Origin: an uncultured Collinsella sp.
Lineage (GTDB): Bacteria; Actinomycetota; Coriobacteriia; Coriobacteriales; Coriobacteriaceae
DNA length: 41,542 bases
Direction of reading: 5' to 3'
NCBI GenBank assembly: GCA_959018755.1
Contig: CAUEMA010000019.1
Span: 1-41,542 of the forward strand
A program made the translations under genes and the position numbers. Each line of letters begins with the position of its first letter. The stretch's first letter is position 1. Below the pieces are notes generated by a model, which was not told the DNA's origin, ran no database searches, and saw nothing but the letters and a program-made list of their open reading frames with translations. This document shows positions 21,530 through 28,668 of the stretch, piece after piece.

Positions 21530-23048
21530 GCCTAGCGACGAGTACTGGCGCGAGCGCCGAGACGAGTTCCTTGCGCAGCTTGAGAAGGACGAGGCCGCCT
21601 TGCGCAAGCGCCTTGAGAAGGTGTACGCCAGCGAGGCGGCCAAGCTCGACCGCCTCATAGCCGCCTACTACGCCCAGTACGGCGAGGACAAGGTGATCGA
21701 GTACCGCCGCCTGCTGCAATCCATCAGCGCGGAAGACCACACCCTGCTCATGGAGCGCATGGACGACTTTGCCAAGAAGTACCCGCAGTACGCCGACCTC
21801 ATGCCCGTCCGCGAGTCCATCTACCGGCTGAACGAGCTTGAGGCCATCCAGCTTCAGATACGCATCCAGCAGTACGAGATAGGGGCCATCGAGCAGGCAG
21901 AGCTTCAGCGCCACTTCTCCGAGCAGGCGCGCCGCGCGGCCAACATGGCCGCCGAGGAGCTGGGCTTCGGCAAGGACTTCTACCGCTACGACTCCGAGGT
22001 GGTCAAGGCCACCGTGGGGGCGGCATGGGCCGCCGGTGAAGACTTCTCGGCGCGCATCTGGGCAAACCGCGAGAAGCTGGCGAGCTACCTCAACGACGAC
22101 TTCTCGAAGCTCATAGCGCGCGGCGTCTCCTATGACGAGATCTCGCGCGAGCTTCGGGCGAGGCTGAACCACAGCGGCACCCGAACGGCTATGCGCCTCG
22201 TGTACACCGAGGGCACGTACCTCTTCAACGAGGCGCAGGCCCGCGTTCACGAGTCCGAGTTCGAAAGCTACGCCATAAGCTGCATACACGACGGCAAGGC
22301 CTGCGAGGTGTGCCGCGAGCTTGAGGCCTACCAGAAGCAGCACCCCGCCAAGTTGTCCGAGCGCATGCCAGGCACGAACTTCCCGCCCATGCACCCGTGG
22401 TGCCGCTGCTCATACACCCTTGAGGTGGCCGATTGGGATAAGTGGATAGACGAGTATGTGCAGAAGCGCGGAGGCGATTCGGGCACCCAAGCCACGCGCT
22501 TGCGCTCCGACGCCATGGTGCGAGAGCCTGGAACCACGTCGTTCCTGCAATCGCTTCAGCGCGTAGGCTCGACGCTCGCGGGGCTTGATTTCAGGCTCAA
22601 GGGCCAGCAGTCGCTCGCGCGCAAGATTCGCACCGACTCGTACGACAAGACCATGAGCGAGCAGGAAGCGGCCGACTCCATCCACGACGTGCTGCGGTAC
22701 ACCTTCCAGCTTCAAACGGCCAGCTTCGCCGACGAGTTCGCCCGCATCCGCGCCGAGCTTGAGAAGGCTGGCTATACTCTGGTCAAGGTCAAGAACACGC
22801 TGCAGAGCACGGGCGTGACTTATCGTGGCGTCAACTGCCAGTTCGAGACGCCCGACGGCTTCAAGTTCGAGCTTCAGTTCCACACGCCCGAGTCGCTTGC
22901 TCTGAAGGAGAACGAGCTTCACAAGCTCTACGAGGAGCAGCGGCTTCCCGAGACCGACCCGAAACGGCGTGCCGAGCTTGTGCGCCGCATGATAGAGCTG
23001 TCCGACGGGCTTTCAACCCCGCCCAACATCGAGGAGGTGCGCAAATGA
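21522..23048 (+). CDS. Head morphogenesis protein fused to a RelA/SpoT-like domain
   Basis: The protein has 508 residues. Residues 1-310 are a Mu gpF/SPP1 gp7-like minor head protein, with long helices, then ISCIHDGKACEVCRELEAYQ and PGTNFPPMHPWCRCSYT (283-299). Residues of about 345-495 form a separate domain with RelA/SpoT synthetase features: FRLKGQQSLARKI (RxKxxxSxxxK, 357-369), HDVLRYT (Asp389), YRGVN (434-438), PDGFKFELQFHT (Glu450) and ENELHKLYEEQ (463-473). Gp7-like proteins bind the portal and can be ejected with DNA, so the added domain may be a nucleotide-synthesising toxin. The next gene may encode its immunity protein. Confidence 0.85.
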   Translation: MSKPSDEYWRERRDEFLAQLEKDEAALRKRLEKVYASEAAKLDRLIAAYYAQYGEDKVIEYRRLLQSISAEDHTLLMERMDDFAKKYPQYADLMPVRESIYRLNELEAIQLQIRIQQYEIGAIEQAELQRHFSEQARRAANMAAEELGFGKDFYRYDSEVVKATVGAAWAAGEDFSARIWANREKLASYLNDDFSKLIARGVSYDEISRELRARLNHSGTRTAMRLVYTEGTYLFNEAQARVHESEFESYAISCIHDGKACEVCRELEAYQKQHPAKLSERMPGTNFPPMHPWCRCSYTLEVADWDKWIDEYVQKRGGDSGTQATRLRSDAMVREPGTTSFLQSLQRVGSTLAGLDFRLKGQQSLARKIRTDSYDKTMSEQEAADSIHDVLRYTFQLQTASFADEFARIRAELEKAGYTLVKVKNTLQSTGVTYRGVNCQFETPDGFKFELQFHTPESLALKENELHKLYEEQRLPETDPKRRAELVRRMIELSDGLSTPPNIEEVRK

Positions 23049-23254
23049 TTTACTACACCGACGATTCCGTGAAGCGCGTGTCTCGCATCGACCTTGAGGC
23101 AGGAACCGCAGAGACCTACAACTTCACGCTCGGGAGATGGCGCGACGACAACGACCTGTGGGCCGTGCTGGTAGGCGAGCTTTGGCTTGACGAGATAAGC
23201 CAAGAGCAGGCCGAGGCTATCATCCGCAAGCGCAACAAGGAACTCCACCGCTAA
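23045..23254 (+). CDS. Small acidic protein after the RelA/SpoT fusion
   Basis: The 69-residue product (MIYYTDDSVKRVSRIDLEAG ... LWAVLVGELWLDEISQEQAE) has an acidic core and a basic tip. Its ATG overlaps the stop of the fusion gene (ATGA), ensuring coupled translation. That spacing would fit an immunity protein for the toxin-like domain, but it could also be an unrelated head gene. Function unproven. Confidence 0.6.
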   Translation: MIYYTDDSVKRVSRIDLEAGTAETYNFTLGRWRDDNDLWAVLVGELWLDEISQEQAEAIIRKRNKELHR

Positions 23255-23288
23255 AACCGAACACCCTTCTCACCTCCACGGTAGAACG

Positions 23289-23315
23289 AAGCCCCCGACA
23301 TGGGGGCTTTTCTTT
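23289..23315 (+). terminator. Rho-independent terminator
   Basis: aagccccc (23289-23296) and gggggctt (23302-23309) form an 8-bp stem with a 5-base loop, followed by ttctttt. It closes the portal/head-morphogenesis segment. Confidence 0.9.
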
Positions 23316-23332
23316 TGCCGATTGGAGGAGAC

Positions 23333-23596
23333 GTGATCAGGGCCGAGTACATCACACGCCGGGGCTGCCCCGCGTGCGAAGCCTACAGGAAGGCGGTCAT
23401 AGAGCCGCTTGCAGCCGAATACCCAGACCAGGTGCGCGAGCACTGGGCATGGGACGGCCTCATGGAGCGGCTGAACAACTCCGAGCGCATAACGCGCATC
23501 CCCATGGTGGTGATAACCGACGAAGGCGCGGAGGTCATGCGCCTTGTCGATCTGCCGACGCTAGAACGCCTTGAAGACATCCTAGACCCCTCGTAG
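23333..23596 (+). CDS. Thioredoxin/glutaredoxin-like protein
   Basis: The 87-residue product begins at a GTG 2 bases after GGAGGAG. Its N-terminus has RRGCPACEAYR, a CxxC redox site after a short strand. IPMVVITDEGAEVM supplies the cis-Pro strand of the thioredoxin fold. It stands between a terminator and the scaffold leader, separate from the head operon. It may reduce disulfides of phage or host proteins. The longer open frame back to 23300 starts inside the terminator. Confidence 0.75.
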   Translation: MIRAEYITRRGCPACEAYRKAVIEPLAAEYPDQVREHWAWDGLMERLNNSERITRIPMVVITDEGAEVMRLVDLPTLERLEDILDPS

Positions 23597-23755
23597 CGGG
23601 CGAATCTCACGCACGCGGGACACTGGCTTGGTCAAAGACCGACCGAGCGTTGAAGTCGCTAAAAGCCACGGCATCGGGCAGGCGTGGAACCCGCTAAAAG
23701 CTACGGCGAAACGTGCAGGCATGAGCCACGAGAAACCTTATGGAGGGTGCGAAAC
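23597..23755 (+). promoter_or_regulatory. Leader of the scaffold/capsid operon
   Basis: This 159-base gap holds AATCTCACG copy 2 (23603-23611) and a 16-base repeat with one mismatch: cgctaaaagccacggc (23657-23672) and cgctaaaagctacggc (23692-23707), 35 bases apart. GGAGGG before the scaffold ATG ends it. I see no convincing -35/-10 pair. The repeats could be protein-binding sites or part of a structured leader. Confidence 0.5.
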
Positions 23756-24442
23756 ATGGCAAAAGACGGAAACCGACAGAAGTTCGCTGGCGTAGCGGGC
23801 GGAAACCTCACGCCGCCGCAGGGCGGAAGTGCCAACCCCGCAAGCGATGGTACAGAAGGCAATGAGGGCACCGACCCAGACCCCGAGCCTAGCGGCAACG
23901 AGGGCAACGGCACCGACCCCAAGCCCTCGGGCAAGACGTACACCGACGACGAGGTGAACGCCATCGTGCAGCAGAAGCTCGCGCGCGAGGGCAAGAAGCT
24001 CGAAAAGCGCATCCGCGAGGAGCTTGCGCAGCAGGCCGACGACAAGCGCTCCGAGGCCGAGAAGCTGGCGGGCATGAACGACCTGCAGCGCGCGCAGTAC
24101 GAGCTGAAGAAGGCCCAGGGCGAGAAGGCCGAGCTTGAGCGTCGCATCAACCTCGCCGAGCAGATGGGCGTCGCGCGCTCCGAGCTGAAGGCCGCAGGCA
24201 TCGACCTCGGCGACGAGCTGCTGTCCATGTTCGTTACGGAGAAGGCCGACGACACCAACGCCGCCATCTCCAAGATCAAGGAGCTGTTCCCCAAGGCGGT
24301 AAACGCCGCCGTGCAGGAGGCGCTGAAGCGCCAGCCCCCGAAGGACGGCGCGGGCGCCAAGCCCAGCCAGTCCTTCGCATCGAAGTTCGCATCCGATTAC
24401 AGCAACCGAATGAACGGAGGAAAGAAAGATGGCGCTCAATAA
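23756..24442 (+). CDS. Capsid scaffolding protein (DUF4355-like)
   Basis: The protein has 228 residues. A Gly/Pro/Glu-rich N-terminus precedes the family pattern GKTYTDDEVNAIVQQKLARE, a long charged coiled coil (about 75-145) and the end SFASKFASDYSNRMNG. Such scaffolds guide procapsid assembly and then leave. It directly precedes the capsid genes and overlaps the next gene by 14 bases. Confidence 0.85.
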   Translation: MAKDGNRQKFAGVAGGNLTPPQGGSANPASDGTEGNEGTDPDPEPSGNEGNGTDPKPSGKTYTDDEVNAIVQQKLAREGKKLEKRIREELAQQADDKRSEAEKLAGMNDLQRAQYELKKAQGEKAELERRINLAEQMGVARSELKAAGIDLGDELLSMFVTEKADDTNAAISKIKELFPKAVNAAVQEALKRQPPKDGAGAKPSQSFASKFASDYSNRMNGGKKDGAQ

Positions 24443-24743
24443 GGCGTTCACCTACGGCGAGTCCCAAAGCATCCTCGATTCCGAGGTGGGCATCGTCGCG
24501 AAGACCCGCACCGCCACGCAGGCCATGGCCAAGGAGGTCGATGGTCGCAAGCTCATCAAGGCGGGCGCACTCTTCACGGGCACGTCCGAGTTCGGCGTGT
24601 TCCTTGAGGACTACGACATGACCGACACCGACAAGTGCCCGGCTGCGGTCATCTTCCAGGGCCGACTCAAGGCCGACAAGGTATCCACCGAGGCCAAGGC
24701 GAAGAAGGCAGACCTCGCCGCCGCAGGCCTCTACCTGGTTTAA
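24429..24743 (+). CDS. Putative head decoration protein
   Basis: The 104-residue beta-rich protein (IVAKTRTATQAMAKEVDGRK, LIKAGALFTGTSEFGVFLED) lies between scaffold and major capsid genes. That place and size match decoration or capsid-stabilising proteins of gpE-type phages. Assigned by context and overall pattern. Confidence 0.65.
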   Translation: MALNKAFTYGESQSILDSEVGIVAKTRTATQAMAKEVDGRKLIKAGALFTGTSEFGVFLEDYDMTDTDKCPAAVIFQGRLKADKVSTEAKAKKADLAAAGLYLV

Positions 24744-24761
24744 CGAAAGGAGCAGCGCAAC

Positions 24762-25841
24762 ATGCGTCTCATCTCTGAACTCATCACCGAGCGCGACATG
24801 CTCGACTTCTCGCAGGGCTTCAACGTCCAGCGCAGCTACACAGGCTCCCGCCTGTTCCCCGACCGCAAGACGCAGTACATCGAGGCCGAGTACACGCGCC
24901 TGGCCGAGAACGGCAACCTGCCCACCGTTGCCATGATCCACGGCTTCGACACCGAGGCGCATATCGGTTCCCGCGTGCCGTTCGAGCGCGTCACCACCGA
25001 GTCCCTGCTCATCAAGGAGAAGATCAACCTCTCCGAGCGCCTGCGCCGCATCACTCGCGGCCTCGACATGCAGATGGACTCCGTGCGCCGCTACGTCTTC
25101 GATGACGTCGCCCGAACCGCCGAGTCTGTCGTCACGCGCGCCGAGAAGGCCAAAATTGAGGCCCTGACCACGGGCAAGATGATCATCGCCGAGAACAACG
25201 TGTCCATGGAAATCGACTTCGGCGTGCCCGAAGACCAGAAGGTCACGGCCAAGTGGGCGGTTGCCGAAGCCGACATCCTGGGAGACATCGACGGCTGGGT
25301 GGCCATCGCGCAGGGCAAAGGCCAGACCCCGACCGTGGCCGTCACCTCCAAGAAGGTGTTCTCCCTTATCCAGCGCAACGCCGCCGTGCAGAAGGCCATC
25401 TTCGGCGTCAACGGCGCGGGCATCCTGCCCAGCCTGGCGCAGGTGAACAACCTGCTCGCGCAGCAGTTCAATGGCCTCACGCTGACCGTTGACGAGGAGC
25501 GCTACGGCATCATCGGGGCCGAGGGCGGCAGCGTGTCCCAGGGCCGCTTCTTCCCCGAGGACAAGTTCGTCATGTGCTCCGTGGGCTACGACGGCTCGGT
25601 GGGCACGGGCCTTTGGGGCGTCACCCCCGAGGAGCTTGAGCAGGGCGGCGCTTTCGACGAGAAGCGCCAGATGCAGTTCGTCACCTGCACCCGCTGGGAC
25701 ACCCCCGACCCCGTGGCCACGTGGACGAAGGCCTCCGGCGTGTTCATCCCCGTGCTGCCCAATGTCTACGGCCACATCATCGCGACCATCGACACGACAT
25801 CCACGCAGGCCCTTGAGGCCTCCGACCACGTGGAGGGCTAG
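24762..25841 (+). CDS. Major capsid protein, gpE type
   Basis: This 359-residue protein has RSYTGSRLFPDRKTQYIEAE, FERVTTESLLIKEKINLSER and VTSKKVFSLIQRNAAVQKAI, which fit the phage capsid E family (lambda gpE-like HK97 fold). A strong AAAGGAG site is upstream. It forms the head shell and is likely among the most expressed late genes. Confidence 0.9.
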   Translation: MRLISELITERDMLDFSQGFNVQRSYTGSRLFPDRKTQYIEAEYTRLAENGNLPTVAMIHGFDTEAHIGSRVPFERVTTESLLIKEKINLSERLRRITRGLDMQMDSVRRYVFDDVARTAESVVTRAEKAKIEALTTGKMIIAENNVSMEIDFGVPEDQKVTAKWAVAEADILGDIDGWVAIAQGKGQTPTVAVTSKKVFSLIQRNAAVQKAIFGVNGAGILPSLAQVNNLLAQQFNGLTLTVDEERYGIIGAEGGSVSQGRFFPEDKFVMCSVGYDGSVGTGLWGVTPEELEQGGAFDEKRQMQFVTCTRWDTPDPVATWTKASGVFIPVLPNVYGHIIATIDTTSTQALEASDHVEG

Positions 25842-25844
25842 CCC

Positions 25845-26189
25845 ATGGCCGCGCTCGTAGACCGCGTTAAGGCGCGATACCTCCCAGACGAGGCCATGCC
25901 CGACGACCCCGCCATCGAGGAGATGATCCAGACGGTCACCGACCGTTTGCTCATCCGCCTCAAGGTCGAGCGGCTTCCGCGCCTGGCCGAGTCAATCGCC
26001 GTCGATGCGGCGGTGAAGGCCCTGCGCCTGCGCGGCTACGAGGGCAGCACCTCCGAGTCGGCGTCCGACGGCGGCAGCATGTCGAACTCGTTCATCGACG
26101 ACGTGCTGTCCGCCTATTCGGGCGACATCGAGGCCCTGCGCGACGCGTGCCGCCCCAAGGGCATCAAGTTCATGGGGGCGCGCCGATGA
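25845..26189 (+). CDS. Head-tail connector (gp15-like)
   Basis: This 114-residue helical protein (VKARYLPDEAMPDDPAIEEM, AESIAVDAAVKALRLRGYEG) follows the major capsid gene, as connector adaptor proteins do in SPP1/HK97-like phages. It starts 3 bases after the capsid stop and overlaps the next gene. Confidence 0.75.
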   Translation: MAALVDRVKARYLPDEAMPDDPAIEEMIQTVTDRLLIRLKVERLPRLAESIAVDAAVKALRLRGYEGSTSESASDGGSMSNSFIDDVLSAYSGDIEALRDACRPKGIKFMGARR

Positions 26190-26500
26190 AGTGGTACAGG
26201 GCCAGGGCGTTCAGGCGCGAGCAGACGGGCACCGACGAGCTGCACAACCCCGTCTGCTCGACCGTCGAGGCGTTCGACTTCTTCGTGCGCTTCGGCCCGA
26301 GCCACAAGGCTCGCAGCGCCGAGACGGGAAACGCCTTCGACAGCGTTTCGCGCTCTTTGCTCACCAAGCGCCCGGCAACCGACTTCGCCGACGTCTGCGG
26401 CGTCGAGGTCAAAGGGGCTTCTTACGAGGTCGAGAACGTCATGGCCGACGGCGACGCAACCGTCGTGAGCGTCAAGAGGTGCAAGCCATGGGCCTCGTGA
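26186..26500 (+). CDS. Head closure/stopper protein
   Basis: This 104-residue beta-rich protein (WYRARAFRREQTGTDELHNP ... VSVKRCKPW) has the size and position of SPP1 gp16-type stoppers, third in the connector series. It overlaps both neighbours. Assigned mainly by synteny. Confidence 0.68.
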   Translation: MKWYRARAFRREQTGTDELHNPVCSTVEAFDFFVRFGPSHKARSAETGNAFDSVSRSLLTKRPATDFADVCGVEVKGASYEVENVMADGDATVVSVKRCKPWAS

Positions 26501-26853
26501 TACGCGACGTGAACGGTCTTGCCGGAAAGCTCAACCGCCTTTCGCACGTAAGGTTCGAGGCCGTGATCATGAAGAACATGGCCCAAATCTACAACCGTGG
26601 CAAAGCGGACGGCGGAACGCCCGTATCTACCGAGAAGACCAGGCCTGGTGGGCCACATGGCGAGCTGCGCATGTCGTTGGGGCAGTCCGGCGACACCGTC
26701 GGATACGCGAAGGACTACGCGCCTCACGTCGAGTACGGCCACCGCACGGTGAACGGCGGATATGTGGAGGGGCAGCGATTCCTGCAGCGCAACGTCAAGG
26801 CGCAAGAGCCGATATTCAGACAAGACCTAATCGACCAACTACGGAAGCTCTAG
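26488..26853 (+). CDS. HK97 gp10-like tail completion protein
   Basis: The protein has 121 residues. VGYAKDYAPHVEYGHRTVNG and GQRFLQRNVKAQEP contain the Y-A-x-x-VE-G-H and QxFL signatures of the gp10-like family. It joins the connector to the tail tube. 13-base overlap with the upstream gene. Confidence 0.85.
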   Translation: MGLVIRDVNGLAGKLNRLSHVRFEAVIMKNMAQIYNRGKADGGTPVSTEKTRPGGPHGELRMSLGQSGDTVGYAKDYAPHVEYGHRTVNGGYVEGQRFLQRNVKAQEPIFRQDLIDQLRKL

Positions 26854-26863
26854 GGAGGGCGCG

Positions 26864-27277
26864 ATGATCCAACGATTAAGCCTCGCGGTGTTCCTCGGAT
26901 GCCTCATCGAGGCCATCGAGGCGGGCACCGGCACCGCGTGCTACGACAGCCCCGAGAACCGCAAGTCGCCGCTTTATAGCGTAGAGCTGCAATCTACGCA
27001 GCCCGAGAACACCAAGACCATGTACATCGACGCCATCACCGTGTGGGTGCACTGCATCAGCGAGCCCGTGCGCCCATACAGCAACGCGAAGGTGCTCGGC
27101 ATGGTTCAGCGGCTTGAGCAGGCGCTTATGGAGGGCTTCGAGCTTCCCGCGCCGTCCAGCCTCTACCGCACGACCTGCAACGGCGTGCAGACCGTCAAGA
27201 AAGACGAGACCGACGAGGGCCACGCCATCGCGGAGTTCACGTTCCGCGTCTGCTACGGCTTCCGCGTCAAGAACTAG
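26864..27277 (+). CDS. Putative tail terminator protein
   Basis: This 137-residue protein lies between the gp10-like and major tail protein genes, the usual place of the tail terminator. Features: LSLAVFLGCLIEAIEAGTGT, TMYIDAITVWVHCISEPVRP and FTFRVCYGFRVKN. It fits the size and alpha/beta layout of gp17-type terminators. Confidence 0.68.
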   Translation: MIQRLSLAVFLGCLIEAIEAGTGTACYDSPENRKSPLYSVELQSTQPENTKTMYIDAITVWVHCISEPVRPYSNAKVLGMVQRLEQALMEGFELPAPSSLYRTTCNGVQTVKKDETDEGHAIAEFTFRVCYGFRVKN

Positions 27278-27289
27278 AAAGGAACCGAG

Positions 27290-27832
27290 ATGTCTACTGC
27301 TCAGCAGGACACCAACCTCATCGACTGCGACTTCGACGCAGCAACCGCCAAGGCCCTCAGCGGCAACGACATCGTTGCCCTCGTTACCGACAAGACCGGC
27401 ACCGACCTGCTCGCCGTGAGCGGCCAGCAGGGACTCAAATTCAACATGAGCCAGGACAACACGGAGGCCGCGACCAAGGACGACGCCATCGGCGGCTGGA
27501 CGCTCAAGTTCGCCAGCTCCAAGAGCTGGGACGCATCCATCGACGGCCTGTACTCGCCCGACGACTCCGCCACGAAGACCGTCGCCAAGGCGCTTGCCGA
27601 GGGCGAGTACCTGTGCCTGAAGGTCTGCAAGCGCATCCGCACGAGCGCGAACACCAAGTACGTTCCGCTGCGCATGGGCCTCGCGCTCGTGTCCTCCGAC
27701 AGCTTCGAGGCGCCGAACGACGACAACGCCACCTACTCCATGGAGTTCCAGGGCACGGGCAAGCCGTGGCTCTACGAGACCGCATCCGAGGAGCAGATCA
27801 CCGCAGCCACCATCACCGTTTCCAACAGCTAA
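27290..27832 (+). CDS. Major tail tube protein (TP901-1 type)
   Basis: This 180-residue protein has the pattern LKFNMSQDNTEAATKDDAIG, GWTLKFASSKSWDASIDGLY, then VPLRMGLALVSSDSFEAPND and YSMEFQGTGKPWLYE, as in TP901-1/phi13-like tail tube proteins. Good AAAGGAA site. It polymerises around the tape measure protein to make the tail tube. Confidence 0.88.
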   Translation: MSTAQQDTNLIDCDFDAATAKALSGNDIVALVTDKTGTDLLAVSGQQGLKFNMSQDNTEAATKDDAIGGWTLKFASSKSWDASIDGLYSPDDSATKTVAKALAEGEYLCLKVCKRIRTSANTKYVPLRMGLALVSSDSFEAPNDDNATYSMEFQGTGKPWLYETASEEQITAATITVSNS

Positions 27833-27844
27833 GGAGCCTGACCA

Positions 27845-28267
27845 ATGGCAGAAGACACCGAACTCGACGCATTCCTTGAGGATTCCGCCGCAGACGCCAC
27901 GGAAGCCGAAGACATCGTGAACGAGCTTGAGCAAGACCCCGAGAGCATGGAGCCGCAGACCTTCACCGTACGCGGCCACGTCTGCGAGATTCGATTCTCG
28001 CGCAAGCGCATCGACCTCTACGAGGAGCGCCACACGCCGATCATCGCCTCGTTCTATAAGAACGACGGCATGTTCACCTTCAAGGAGCTTGCGGCCATCG
28101 CGGGCTACGGCCTGAAGGTACAGGGCGGCGGCTACTTCCTGCCGCAGAAGGCCGAGGAAATCGTGAACAAGCTCATCGACACGAACGGCTACCCCGTCGT
28201 GTTCCAGGCCGTGATGATGGCGCTTCAGCGCGACTGCGCTTTTTTATTCAAGGGCGCAGGGAACTAG
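27845..28267 (+). CDS. Tail assembly chaperone, short form (gpG-like)
   Basis: This 140-residue acidic protein starts soon after the tail tube gene: N-terminal Asp/Glu-rich segment, then QTFTVRGHVCEIRFSRKRID and YEERHTPIIASFYKNDGMFT. It ends FLFKGAGN just after the slippery sequence at 28240-28246. It probably binds the tape measure protein during tail assembly, like lambda gpG. Confidence 0.85.
   Translation: MAEDTELDAFLEDSAADATEAEDIVNELEQDPESMEPQTFTVRGHVCEIRFSRKRIDLYEERHTPIIASFYKNDGMFTFKELAAIAGYGLKVQGGGYFLPQKAEEIVNKLIDTNGYPVVFQAVMMALQRDCAFLFKGAGN
28240..28246 (+). promoter_or_regulatory. Programmed -1 frameshift site T TTT TTA
   Basis: In the chaperone frame the codons read gct ttt tta, so TTTTTTA is a canonical X-XXY-YYZ heptamer. 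Slipping back one base opens a frame that runs to 28668. It lies seven codons before the short form's stop, the usual position for the gpG/gpGT switch. Confidence 0.9.
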
Positions 28268-28668
28268 CCCTAACGCGCCTCACCGGCTTCGACTACTTCA
28301 CCGCCAAGCCGAAAAGCGGCGAAGCCGCGCAAGACGCCGCCCTGTTCCGCAGGGAGGCCGACTTCGCGTTCTTCGCCGCCAGGCTCGGTTGGGACTACGA
28401 GCAGTACGCGCAGCACACGCCCGTGCAGCTCGCGTTCGTGCGCAAAGAGCTTGAGACCGTGACCGTCGACCAATCGAACCTCTTCAAGGACGCCGTACAG
28501 GTGGCGGTTGCCAACTGCCTGTCCAAGAAGCGCCACAAGCTCTGGAAAAAGCGCAACGGCTCCTTCCGCGAGGACTCCTTCACCTACGAGGAGATCGACG
28601 CGCTGAAGGAGCAGCACCGAAAGAACCCGCCATGGACGCCTTGGGGAGGAGGCAAGCTGAATGGCTGA
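28246..28668 (+). CDS. Frameshift extension of the tail assembly chaperone (gpGT-like)
   Basis: After a -1 shift at the heptamer, translation continues IQGRRELALTRLTGFDYFTA and so on to the stop at 28668, giving a fusion of about 274 residues (first codon at 27845). The extension includes DFAFFAARLGWDYEQYAQHT and KKRHKLWKKRNGSFREDSFT. It lacks a plausible independent start near 28246, and a GTG at 28423 is poorly placed. The tape measure gene begins inside its last codons. Confidence 0.82.
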   Translation: MQGRRELALTRLTGFDYFTAKPKSGEAAQDAALFRREADFAFFAARLGWDYEQYAQHTPVQLAFVRKELETVTVDQSNLFKDAVQVAVANCLSKKRHKLWKKRNGSFREDSFTYEEIDALKEQHRKNPPWTPWGGGKLNG

